From Planctomycetota bacterium (GTDB taxonomy: Bacteria > Planctomycetota > Phycisphaerae > UBA1845 > UTPLA1), in assembly GCA_016235815.1 (NCBI GenBank), contig JACRIM010000058.1, positions 243,595 through 307,594 of the forward strand: a stretch of 64,000 bases of DNA, read 5' to 3'. Shown here one piece after another: positions 8,679 to 16,892 of the stretch. Below the pieces are notes generated by a model. The model made no database searches. It was not told where the DNA came from and was given only the letters and a program-made list of their open reading frames with translations. Made by a program: the position numbers and the translations under genes. Within the stretch, counting starts at the first letter, position 1, and each line of letters begins with the position of its first letter.

Positions 8679-10384
8679 ACCTCCCCGACCTTGGCGACCA
8701 CGTTCGAACGGATTCACCGACGGCAGACGGATTTGGCCTGGTGAATGCGTCGTCTCTCTCGGCCCCTCCTGCCGAAACTGATTTCATTCCCCGCCGCGGG
8801 GAAACGCCTCGCAAGCCGCCGCCCACCAAGTTCGGCGCCATCGATGTCGGCACGAACAGCATTCACCTCGTCATGGTGGAGATTTCGTCCGAGGGCGACT
8901 TTCGCATACTCGGTCGCGACAAGGAACTGGTGCAGCTTGGCAAGGGCGGATTCATTCGCCACCTGCTTACACCGACGGCCATCGAGGCGGGTGTCGCATC
9001 GCTCACCCGATTCTCCAAGATGGCCCGGCTCAAAGGCGTGAGTCGCTTGCGAGCCGTCGCCACCAGCGCGGTGCGCGAGGCCAAAAACGGCGGTAACTTT
9101 GTCGAGCGCGTTCGGCATGAGCTTGGGATGGAATTGCACGTCCTGTGCAGTGAGGAAGAGGCCCGGCTGATTTATCTGGCCGTCAAACATGCCGTCAATC
9201 TTGGCGACCGCGACAACCTGATCGTCGATATCGGCGGCGGGAGCGTGGAGATCATCCTGGGCAACGCCGAGCGTCCCGAGATTCTCTTCAGCGCCAAGCT
9301 GGGGGCTTTGCGTCTTTCCGAGATTTTTCTGGCCAACGATCCGCCGACGATGGACGAAATCAAGACGATGCGGCGGCACATCCTTCGCTTTATCGAACCA
9401 TTGGCCAAGCGAATCGGCCATCGCAGCCTGGCTCGCTGCATTTGTACGTCCGGCACGTTTCAGAATATCGCGACCGTTTGCGCCTATCGCCGCGGGCTTA
9501 CGGATGTCAATGCGTCGTCGCAACTAATGGTCGACCGGGATGAGCTAAAGTCCCTCGGGTCCCTGATGAGCCGCATGTCGCGTGAGCAACGTCTGAAGGT
9601 GCCGGGCGTCGAAGCCAAACGCGTGGATAACATCGTGCCCGCGATCACGACGCTCCTCGCAATCGCCCGCGAGTTTGATGTCGATCGTTTCGAATACTGC
9701 GACATGGCGCTGCGCGAGGGGATTATCATTGACCATATCGCCGGTCAGCGCGCCCACTTCCGCGCGCGCGCCATGTGGCCGGACGCTCGAATGCGCAGCG
9801 TCATTCAGTTGGCCGAACGATGCGGCTACAACCAGATGCACGCCATGCAGGTTCAGCGACTGGCGCTGTCACTCTACGATCAACTTGAGTCGCTCCATCA
9901 GCTTGACCGGCACTATCGATCGCTGCTTGCGTACGGATGTCTGCTTCACGACATCGGGTACCTCATCAGCCATAGCGGCCATCACAAGCACTCGTACTAC
10001 CTCATTCGCAACGGCGGCCTTCAGGATTTTACGGACATGGAAGTCGAGATCGTTGCGAATCTGGCGCGCTACCACCGCAAAAGCCGGCCCCGTAAGTCGG
10101 ATTACAGTTACAGCCATCTCGACAAGCCGAGCCGCAGGGCGTTTGGGTATCTGATTCCCCTGCTTCGGCTTGCCAACGCGCTCGACCGGACGCACTACAG
10201 CGTGGTTGACGCCGTGCAATGTCGGCTTACCGAAGAGAAAATTGAAGTTTCCGTTAAGACGGCCAAAGATTCGGAATTGGAGATTTGGACCGCCCAGCGC
10301 GAGTGTCCACTTTTTGAGAAGGAATACGGAATCCCGATTGAAGTGTCGCCTGCTCCGCAGGAGCCGTTAGAATCCCAGCCCTAA
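8675..10384 (+). CDS. ppx: Exopolyphosphatase / pppGpp phosphatase (Ppx/GppA)
   Basis: Hydrolyses the terminal phosphate of polyphosphate or the 5' phosphate of pppGpp. The ASKHA-fold N-terminal motif IDVGTNSIHLVMVEI and the second phosphate loop IVDIGGGSVEI are clear. The C-terminal half carries an HD-type domain with LLHDIGYLIS and HHKHSYYLI. TTG 8675 is taken as start because GAGGA lies 10 bases upstream and it overlaps the CHAD stop. ATG 8591 would create a long overlap, and the conserved domain begins only near codon 50. Ppx and GppA activities cannot be told apart from sequence; the CHAD neighbour favours polyphosphate. Confidence 0.9.
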   Translation: MNLPDLGDHVRTDSPTADGFGLVNASSLSAPPAETDFIPRRGETPRKPPPTKFGAIDVGTNSIHLVMVEISSEGDFRILGRDKELVQLGKGGFIRHLLTPTAIEAGVASLTRFSKMARLKGVSRLRAVATSAVREAKNGGNFVERVRHELGMELHVLCSEEEARLIYLAVKHAVNLGDRDNLIVDIGGGSVEIILGNAERPEILFSAKLGALRLSEIFLANDPPTMDEIKTMRRHILRFIEPLAKRIGHRSLARCICTSGTFQNIATVCAYRRGLTDVNASSQLMVDRDELKSLGSLMSRMSREQRLKVPGVEAKRVDNIVPAITTLLAIAREFDVDRFEYCDMALREGIIIDHIAGQRAHFRARAMWPDARMRSVIQLAERCGYNQMHAMQVQRLALSLYDQLESLHQLDRHYRSLLAYGCLLHDIGYLISHSGHHKHSYYLIRNGGLQDFTDMEVEIVANLARYHRKSRPRKSDYSYSHLDKPSRRAFGYLIPLLRLANALDRTHYSVVDAVQCRLTEEKIEVSVKTAKDSELEIWTAQRECPLFEKEYGIPIEVSPAPQEPLESQP

Positions 10385-10387
10385 ACC

Positions 10388-11077
10388 ATGATTAACTCAC
10401 TCCTACAACCTCATGCCTTTCCCGGTCGCCTGATCATCGTCGAGGGCATCGACGGCTCAGGCAAGAGCACGCAGATCCGCCTTGTCCAGCGCTGGCTGGA
10501 GAGCATGAAATACAACGTGTTCTTCACCGAATGGAACTCGGCGGACCTCGTGAAGAAAACGACGAAGAAAGGCAAAAAGAATCGCAGCCTGACGCCAACG
10601 ACGTTCAGCCTTTTGCATGCGACGGACTTCGCGCATCGGTTGGTGTCCAACATCCTGCCGCCGCTCAAGGCCGGCATGATCGTATTGGCCGATCGCTATG
10701 TGTTTACGGCATTTGCCCGCGATGTCGTGCGCGGCTGCGACCGGGAGTGGGTCCGGAAGGTGTACAGTTTCGCCCCCAAGCCGGACATCGCGTTTTATTT
10801 CCGAGTGCCGATTGAAACCAGCGTCCAGCGAATCATGATGGCCCGCCAGGTGCTCAAGGATTTCGAGGCCGGCATGGACCTCAATCTTCACCCCGATCCG
10901 GTTGAGAGTTTCAAGATCTTTCAGGGGCGCATCCTGGATGAGTACGACCGCATGTCAAAGGAAGCGGGCTTTGTCGTGATGGATGCCATCGCCTCGATTG
11001 CCGAACAGCAACGACTTGTCCGCCAAGTCGTTCTGGACCGGCTCACCGCTTACAACCGAAACCCGAGGATCGCATGA
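10388..11077 (+). CDS. Thymidylate-kinase-like P-loop kinase, paralogue 1
   Basis: A nucleoside/nucleotide kinase-fold protein of 229 residues. It has an intact Walker A (EGIDGSGKSTQ, lysine K26) and a DRYVFTAFARDVVRG segment that matches the DR[YH] substrate motif of dTMP kinases. It starts three bases after ppx. Phosphorylation of dTMP is the family default. However, the location in a CHAD/Ppx locus and tandem pairing with a P-loop-altered paralogue suggest it may instead act on polyphosphate or another acceptor. The true substrate is unknown. It overlaps the next gene by four bases (ATGA). Confidence 0.82.
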   Translation: MINSLLQPHAFPGRLIIVEGIDGSGKSTQIRLVQRWLESMKYNVFFTEWNSADLVKKTTKKGKKNRSLTPTTFSLLHATDFAHRLVSNILPPLKAGMIVLADRYVFTAFARDVVRGCDREWVRKVYSFAPKPDIAFYFRVPIETSVQRIMMARQVLKDFEAGMDLNLHPDPVESFKIFQGRILDEYDRMSKEAGFVVMDAIASIAEQQRLVRQVVLDRLTAYNRNPRIA

Positions 11078-11883
11078 GTCAACTTCAGTTCTTTGGCAAC
11101 GGCTTGCCGTATGTGAAGACGTCGGATTATCCCGGCGTGCTGATCTCCATTGAAGGCACGGACGGCGTCGGCCGAACCACGCAGATGATCATGCTCCGCG
11201 AGTGGCTGGAGGTGCAGGGATACGGCGTGGTCGAAACCGGCTGGACGCGCAGTCCACTCATCGGCCGCACGATTGCCGAGGCCAAGCAGGGCCGGTCGCT
11301 CAACCGATTCACTTATTCGCTGCTTTACGCGGCGGACTTTGCCGACCGGCTGGAGAAGGAAATCCTTCCGGCGCTGCGGAGCGGATTTGTGGTGCTTTCC
11401 GATCGTTACGTCTTCACGGCGTTTGCTCGCGACGTCGTGCGCGGCTGCGATCGAGATTGGACGCGCGATCTCTTTGGGTTCGCCCCGATTCCCCAGCTCG
11501 TCCTTTATTTAAAAATTGATGTGCCCACGCTCATTCGCCGGGCCATCTCCCGCGGCATGGTGGATTTCTTCGAGGCCGGCATGGATATGAACCTTGGAGA
11601 CGACCCCTACGACAGCTTCAAGCAATACCAAACCTTGCTGACTCGCGAATACAACAACATGGCCCGCGAGTTCAACTTTCATCTGCTCAACGCCCGGATG
11701 AAGCCCGAACGAATACACGAACGCATCCGCACGATCGTCTCCGATTTTTTCGCCCAGCGAAAGTTCCACAACTGGCAGGTGCCGGACGATGTCGAACCGG
11801 CCTCGAAGCCAACCTCAAAAAAAATCGCGGCGGCGGCGGCCTCTCAGGCCGCTTCCGTCCGATCGTCAACGCCGAATCCATAG
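11074..11883 (+). CDS. Thymidylate-kinase-like paralogue 2 with altered P-loop
   Basis: A 269-residue paralogue of the preceding protein. They share the block DRYVFTAFARDVVRGCDR and FEAGMD(L/M)NL. Its Walker A reads EGTDGVGRTTQ: the invariant lysine is replaced by arginine R34 (codon cga). Family knowledge predicts little or no ATP turnover without this lysine, so it may be a regulatory or structural partner of paralogue 1. The C-terminal 30 residues are Lys/Ala/Ser-rich and probably disordered. It is translationally coupled to paralogue 1 by an ATGA overlap. Confidence 0.82.
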   Translation: MSQLQFFGNGLPYVKTSDYPGVLISIEGTDGVGRTTQMIMLREWLEVQGYGVVETGWTRSPLIGRTIAEAKQGRSLNRFTYSLLYAADFADRLEKEILPALRSGFVVLSDRYVFTAFARDVVRGCDRDWTRDLFGFAPIPQLVLYLKIDVPTLIRRAISRGMVDFFEAGMDMNLGDDPYDSFKQYQTLLTREYNNMAREFNFHLLNARMKPERIHERIRTIVSDFFAQRKFHNWQVPDDVEPASKPTSKKIAAAAASQAASVRSSTPNP

Positions 11884-11962
11884 GACGGTCGCCCGTGCTT
11901 CCTGGACGCGTTCGTCGCTCCCTGCGTGCAGGTTGCATCCGCAATACCGGCCTGTTCGCTTG

Positions 11963-12002
11963 ACTCCTATAGGAGTGTCGCGTACACTCCCAAAAGAGTG
12001 TA
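11963..12002 (+). promoter_or_regulatory. Three overlapping inverted repeats in the cysteine dioxygenase leader
   Basis: Immediately upstream of the dioxygenase start are three dyads that share arms. The perfect 14-base palindrome ACTCCTATAGGAGT is at 11963-11976. GGAGTGT (11972-11978) pairs with ACACTCC (11984-11990). TACACTC (11983-11989) pairs with GAGTGTA (11996-12002). The second uses arms of both others, so the hairpins are mutually exclusive if they form in RNA. At the DNA level they could be repeated operator half-sites (GGAGT/ACTCC). A function is inferred only from placement. Confidence 0.5.
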
Positions 12003-12017
12003 TCATGGAGTGCGTCG

Positions 12018-12686
12018 ATGCATCCACAACTGATTCGGCTCTTTGAGGAGTTGGACCAATTCGACAAGCCGATCGCCGTGAAACCATTACGCAGGATGGT
12101 TCGTGGCTTGCGGATTTCGCGCCGCGATCTCGGATCGTACGTGCGATTTGGGAAATCGTGCTATCGGCGAAATCTTGTACACACCGGCCCGGCTTATCAA
12201 GCCCTCGTGCTTTGCTGGCGAAGTGGTCAGCGCAGCCCGATTCACGATCACCGCGGATCTGCCTGCGCGGTGCGCGTCGTCGAAGGCATTGCCACGGAAA
12301 CGCGCTTTGCCGTCAGCCCCGCCGGCCTGCTTTTTCCAACGGATTCATCGCACGCCACGGAGGGGTCGGTGTGCGCATCGTTCGACATGGACATTCACCA
12401 AATGGGCAATCTTCAGCCCGCCGGTCGCGACCTGATCACGTTGCACATTTATTCTCCAGCATTGTTGGCGATGGGAACGTACTTTCTGGGCAATTCGGTG
12501 CTCGGCGAAGACGATCGAGCCGTGGCCATGCTCATCCGCCAGCGCGTTCGCAACAAGGCTCTGCCCCAAGGAAACTTCGCCGTGCCGCGCGTACACTCGT
12601 TACCCAACAAGCGGAGGGGATGCGTTCCGACACGTCGTGCGTCTGAACGCCTCCTACCGAAAAGGATTGATGCTCATGCCCGATGA
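12018..12686 (+). CDS. Cysteine dioxygenase (CDO type I)
   Basis: A cupin-fold, non-heme iron enzyme that oxidises cysteine to cysteine sulfinate. Iron ligands are H76 and H78 in SPIHDHRG and H127 in DMDIHQMGN. A cysteine (C83) sits five residues after the second histidine, where the mammalian enzyme has the crosslinking cysteine, and the partner tyrosine is Y145 in LHIYSP. Many bacterial homologues have glycine at the cysteine position. The last 25 or so residues are basic and may be a tail. It overlaps the sulfite-oxidase gene by 11 bases, which fits a cysteine-to-sulfate route. Confidence 0.87.
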   Translation: MHPQLIRLFEELDQFDKPIAVKPLRRMVRGLRISRRDLGSYVRFGKSCYRRNLVHTGPAYQALVLCWRSGQRSPIHDHRGSACAVRVVEGIATETRFAVSPAGLLFPTDSSHATEGSVCASFDMDIHQMGNLQPAGRDLITLHIYSPALLAMGTYFLGNSVLGEDDRAVAMLIRQRVRNKALPQGNFAVPRVHSLPNKRRGCVPTRRASERLLPKRIDAHAR

Positions 12687-13716
12687 TCCCGCCGCGCTGG
12701 TGCCTGTTCACCAACGGCCGTTTAACGCAGAGACGCCACTTCGCCTCCTGGACCGTGCGTTGACCACGTCGGAGTCGTATTTCGTGCGAAGCCACTTTGA
12801 CGTGCCCATGATGGACCCGGGTAACTACGCACTGACAATCGATGGGATTGTGGCGCGAACCATTCGCCTGTCGCTTGCGGAAATCAAGGCGATGCCGAAC
12901 GAGTCCGTTACCGTGACGATGGAGTGCGCGGGCAACGGTCGAACCTCGCTCAATCCGCGACCCACCGGCGTTGCCTGGGGCCTTGGTGCGGCCAGCACAG
13001 CTCGTTACACCGGCGTTCGACTTAAACATGTATTGGACCTCGCCGAGCCTGGTCGTGCGTTGGAAGTCGTGTTTACCGCGGCGGATGGCGGAGACGTTGA
13101 CGGGCAACATGTCGTGTATGCACGCAGCCTTCCGCTGGCCATTGCTCGTTTGCCGGATACCCTGCTCGCCTGGTCGATGAACGACGAACCGCTTGCTCCA
13201 GCGCATGGCGCGCCGCTTCGCCTCGTTGTACCCGGATGGTATGGAATGGCGTCGGTGAAATGGCTTACGCGCATCACCTTGTCCGGCCAGCCCTTCACCG
13301 GCCACTATCAGCACAATGACTATGTTTATCTCCGTCAGGATGGCATCGCGGACGGCACACCCGTCACCCTGATGCGTGTGCGGTCGGTCATTGCATCGCC
13401 CATTGATGGAGCGACGATGTCGATGGCACCCGTTGTTGTCAGCGGGTCTGCGTGGTCGGGCGAAGCGCCGATTACACGCGTCGAACTTTCACACGACGAC
13501 GGACGTACATGGCATCAGGCGACATTGAATCCGCCGGCATCGGAACGGGCGGCGACTTTGTGGAAATGGACGTGGACGCCGCACGTAACGGGGTCATTCA
13601 CGCTGATCGCACGGGCGACCGACGGTGCGGGGCGGACCCAACCTCTCGAGCCAGTCTGGAATCTGCGCGGCTACGGGAATAACAGTGTGCACCGCGTTCG
13701 GGTGAACGTGGCGTAA
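12676..13716 (+). CDS. Sulfite-oxidase-type molybdopterin oxidoreductase
   Basis: A molybdenum-cofactor enzyme of the sulfite oxidase fold. The N-terminal Mo-binding domain holds the Mo-ligating cysteine C84 in TMECAGNGR. The C-terminal Ig-like dimerisation domain includes RVELSHDDGRTW and RATDGAG. The ATG at 12676 has AGGA nine bases upstream; upstream alternatives are ATG 12670 and GTG 12637. No Tat or Sec signal and no heme domain are seen, so the enzyme is predicted cytoplasmic with an external electron acceptor. Coupling with cysteine dioxygenase suggests it detoxifies sulfite released from cysteine sulfinate. Confidence 0.88.
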   Translation: MPDDPAALVPVHQRPFNAETPLRLLDRALTTSESYFVRSHFDVPMMDPGNYALTIDGIVARTIRLSLAEIKAMPNESVTVTMECAGNGRTSLNPRPTGVAWGLGAASTARYTGVRLKHVLDLAEPGRALEVVFTAADGGDVDGQHVVYARSLPLAIARLPDTLLAWSMNDEPLAPAHGAPLRLVVPGWYGMASVKWLTRITLSGQPFTGHYQHNDYVYLRQDGIADGTPVTLMRVRSVIASPIDGATMSMAPVVVSGSAWSGEAPITRVELSHDDGRTWHQATLNPPASERAATLWKWTWTPHVTGSFTLIARATDGAGRTQPLEPVWNLRGYGNNSVHRVRVNVA

Positions 13717-13729
13717 CCGAGGGCAGCGT

Positions 13730-14272
13730 GTGGCCGCAGGCATTCGACCGGCACATTCGGTTCATCCCGATCGGTGGCGAGTTGCGCTGACTATCTACGT
13801 CGTGGGCGGTGTCTGCGTCGGCCTCGTGTGCCGCCCGTTGAGTATGTGGGCGGCCAGTTCCGGCATTCGTCCCGGGGTTGGCACGTTTCTCTGCGTGAAC
13901 GCCCTCATGCCCACACTGGCGGTTGTAGCCGCCCTCTACTACCCCCGCGCCCGCGTGGCAACAATCGGGGCGTTCCTGAGCAGCGTCTGTCTCTATCTCA
14001 CGATGCGATTGGTTCAGTTCCTCGACATCGCCCAGTGGACCATTCGCGCGACGATTGTTGATGTTGAGCCGGTTCTTGTCGCGGCCACCGTCGGCTACAT
14101 CATCCTCGCGATGATCACATCGGTCGCAATCCAGCCATGGCGAGTCGTCGCGCTGCCGGATGCTCACCTGCGGTGCGAGTCGTGCGGATACTTGCTTTTG
14201 GGGTTGTCGAAGCCAACGTGTCCGGAGTGCGGAAGTCCGTGTAAAACGATTCCGCCCATTCCCGATTCATGA
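13730..14272 (+). CDS. Membrane protein with C-terminal zinc ribbon
   Basis: An unrecognised 180-residue protein starting at GTG 13730. Three to four hydrophobic segments occupy roughly residues 18-145. A short cytosolic tail then carries CESCGYLLLGL and CPECGSPC. This paired Cys-x-x-Cys-Gly ribbon recurs at the ends of many planctomycete membrane proteins and probably binds zinc. Function unknown. The gene begins 13 bases after the sulfite-oxidase gene, so it may be co-transcribed, and it ends six bases inside the convergent tsaD. Confidence 0.65.
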   Translation: MAAGIRPAHSVHPDRWRVALTIYVVGGVCVGLVCRPLSMWAASSGIRPGVGTFLCVNALMPTLAVVAALYYPRARVATIGAFLSSVCLYLTMRLVQFLDIAQWTIRATIVDVEPVLVAATVGYIILAMITSVAIQPWRVVALPDAHLRCESCGYLLLGLSKPTCPECGSPCKTIPPIPDS

Positions 14273-15292
14273 TTGACTGGTCGTTGCGACGGCGCTGAGT
14301 GTCCAATCGTTCGAGTGGCCGCGTTGCAGGAGGTGATACCCGAGCGCGGCAATCATGGCTGCGTTGTCCGTGCAATAAACTGGAGGCGTGACGTGCAATG
14401 CGACGGAATCGCGGGCGCAACGCCCGGCCAGCCGAATTCGCAGCATCGAGTTCGCCGCAACCCCCCCGCCGACGACCACGGTCCTGACACCCTCGCGCTG
14501 CACTGCCCTCAGAGTCTTCTCAACGAGCACATCGACCACCGCCGCCGAAAACGATGCACAGATATCCGCGATGCTCTGTTCATTCAGTCGCTCAAGCCCG
14601 CCCGTTGTCCGCCCCGCCCCATGCACATGATAAAGCACGGCCGTCTTCAATCCGCTGAACGAGAAGTCGAGCGAATTCGCGTCGAACATGGTCCTTGGGA
14701 AGCGTGTGGCCAACGGATTACCGGTGGCGGCCAGTCGATCGACCACCGGCCCGCCGGGGTAGCCAAGTTTCAATATGCTCGCCACCTTGTCGAAGGCTTC
14801 CCCCGCCGCGTCATCTACCGTCGCGCCGAGGGGCGTGATTGAGTCGAAATCTCTAACGTGATAGAGGGACGTGTGCCCGCCGGACACCACCAGCGCCACG
14901 GCCGGCCACGGAGCAACGTCAACGGCCATGGCCGCACTGGTGGCGTGGGCATGGATGTGATTCACGCCGATCAGCGGCTTGTTCCACGCCCATGCGAGGG
15001 CCTTGGCCGCGGTGACACCGATCAGTAATGCTCCGATCAGACCCGGCTGCGACGTAACCGCGATGCCGTCAATGTCATCGGCAGAAGCGCCGGCCACGTG
15101 CAACGCCTCCTCAATGAGCGGATCGAGCACTTCGAGATGGGCCCGCGACGCGATTTCCGGCACAACGCCGCCGAATTTTGCATGGAGGTCAAATTGCGTC
15201 GCGATCAGATTCGCCCGCACCGTGCGGCCCTCATCGACCACGGCGACGGACGTCTCATCGCATGAAGTTTCGATGCCTAGAATCGTGCGCAT
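14267..15292 (-). CDS. tsaD: tRNA N6-adenosine threonylcarbamoyltransferase TsaD
   Basis: Catalytic subunit for the t6A modification at position 37 of ANN-decoding tRNAs, working with TsaB and TsaE. It shows the ASKHA start ILGIETSCDETSVAVV. The iron-binding histidines are in NHIHAHATSA, followed by VSGGHTSLYHV and the late VVVGGGVAANS loop. The length of 341 residues is standard. It lies six bases downstream of the protease gene on the minus strand and probably shares its transcript. It overlaps the zinc-ribbon membrane gene tail to tail. Confidence 0.96.
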   Translation of the reverse strand: MRTILGIETSCDETSVAVVDEGRTVRANLIATQFDLHAKFGGVVPEIASRAHLEVLDPLIEEALHVAGASADDIDGIAVTSQPGLIGALLIGVTAAKALAWAWNKPLIGVNHIHAHATSAAMAVDVAPWPAVALVVSGGHTSLYHVRDFDSITPLGATVDDAAGEAFDKVASILKLGYPGGPVVDRLAATGNPLATRFPRTMFDANSLDFSFSGLKTAVLYHVHGAGRTTGGLERLNEQSIADICASFSAAVVDVLVEKTLRAVQREGVRTVVVGGGVAANSMLRIRLAGRCARDSVALHVTPPVYCTDNAAMIAALGYHLLQRGHSNDWTLSAVATTSQS

Positions 15293-15298
15293 GAGCGT

Positions 15299-16717
15299 TC
15301 ATTTCGAGGGCTGCGTGGCTGGTGCGCTCGTGGGCTGTGTGGATGCCGGACGAATCTTGCCGCGCAGGTATTCGACAGCCCTGGCCAGTTGTAGATCGGC
15401 CGCGAGCAACGCCGTCTCGGCTGTTTCCGCCTCGCGTTCTTCGGAAGGCTGGCTGGTCGGCGCGGTCGCCGGCGCGGTGGAGGGCTGCGATGCAACCGGC
15501 TCACGACCCAAATCGCGCCACGCCGCAAGCCACTTGGCACGCTGACTGTCGGTCAGGTCCACGGAAATGGTCGGCCCGACGCCCCAGTTGTTTTCCTCAA
15601 TTGTTTTCGGTGTGCGATGGATACACTGCCCGCATGGCAGATAGTAGTACGCTGTCGTGAGTTTGATCGCACCGCCGTTTCGCTCCAGCGCCACGACTTC
15701 CTGCACACTTCCCTTTCCATAGGTTCGCTCACCGACGACCTCGGCCCGATGATGGTCGCGAAGCGCCCCCGCCACGATCTCGGCCGCGCTGGCCGTTGAG
15801 CCGTTTACCAGAATGGCCATCGGAAAATCGGGGTATGTGCCGTCCCGCATCGCAAACCATTGTTTTTCGTCGGCGCGACGTCCGGCCGTGCGCACGATAA
15901 GCCCGCTTTCAAGAAACCGATCCGCGACTTCGCGTGCCGAATCCAGCAGTCCGCCCGTGTTCTCTCGAAGATCGAGAATCAACCCCGCCATGTTGTTTCG
16001 CAACAGCCGCTCAACCTCGGTATCGATCCTTTGATCGGCGTCGGGCGTGAACTTCGTCAGGCGCACATATCCAATCCCAAATACCGGGTCCAGCATGTAT
16101 CGCCATCCGCCAGACGCCGAACGCGACCAGCCGCGTACCGGGTCAATTTGTATTTCCTTTCGTTCACAAATGATTTGCCGCGGCGGACTCTGAGGCGGGT
16201 CGCTTGGACGCACGATCGTCAACGCCACGCGTGTCTCGGGCGCGCCGTTTAGCAGATTCGTCACCGCATCCACGAGGGACATCTTCAGCACGGAGCGTCC
16301 ATCGATATGTGTGATAATGTCGCCCGGTAAGACGCCCGCCATCGCCGCCGGCGATCCTGTCGCGCGGCTGAGCACTTCCAACCCGTTGTCGGCCGCCCAG
16401 ACATCCACACCGACTCCACCAAAAAGACCGTCGGTTCGGCTTTTGAATCGTGAGTATTCGCTCTCGTTCAAATAAATGGCGTGTGGATCGCCGAGCTTCT
16501 CAATCATCGCCCGAATGCCCGCATCGACGGCCGCGTTGGCAAGGACCTGGTCCGGAAGTTCGTCAACGTAGCGCTTGCGAATCTGGGCGCGAGCATCCAC
16601 CAGCGGGCCGAACGCACGATAGACCGCATCGCGACCCGCGATGATCTGCGGCAACTGCCACATGAGCAGCGTGATCATCGTTATGACGAGGATCCACGCG
16701 AGATTTCGCTTGGGCAT
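15299..16717 (-). CDS. ctpA: Carboxy-terminal processing protease (S41 family, CtpA/Prc-like)
   Basis: A periplasmic serine protease with an N-terminal hydrophobic signal or anchor (residues about 6-24 from ATG 16717). A PDZ domain follows (VDVWAADNGLEVLS...SPAAMAGVLPGDIITHIDG), then the S41 catalytic domain. The catalytic serine lies in NGSTASAAEIVAGAL and the lysine in GERTYGKGSVQ. An in-frame start at 16765 would put a charged tail before the signal and is less likely. The C-terminal 70 residues contain Thr/Pro/Ser/Gln-rich linkers. Probable roles are tail-specific proteolysis or cell-wall enzyme processing. Confidence 0.92.
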   Translation of the reverse strand: MPKRNLAWILVITMITLLMWQLPQIIAGRDAVYRAFGPLVDARAQIRKRYVDELPDQVLANAAVDAGIRAMIEKLGDPHAIYLNESEYSRFKSRTDGLFGGVGVDVWAADNGLEVLSRATGSPAAMAGVLPGDIITHIDGRSVLKMSLVDAVTNLLNGAPETRVALTIVRPSDPPQSPPRQIICERKEIQIDPVRGWSRSASGGWRYMLDPVFGIGYVRLTKFTPDADQRIDTEVERLLRNNMAGLILDLRENTGGLLDSAREVADRFLESGLIVRTAGRRADEKQWFAMRDGTYPDFPMAILVNGSTASAAEIVAGALRDHHRAEVVGERTYGKGSVQEVVALERNGGAIKLTTAYYYLPCGQCIHRTPKTIEENNWGVGPTISVDLTDSQRAKWLAAWRDLGREPVASQPSTAPATAPTSQPSEEREAETAETALLAADLQLARAVEYLRGKIRPASTQPTSAPATQPSK

Positions 16718-16892
16718 AGGTGAAACTCTGGCAGCACGGCCGGAATGATGGGGCCTCGGGGGCAATTCTGCGGTGGCCTGCGGGCCGCGTCAAGACTGCC
16801 CCCCCCGGCGGAGTTGCCGAAACCTGCTCCCCGACGGATAATTATACGCCACAAGACGGGCGATGGCTTTGCCCATCGGGGAGGAGATTGAG

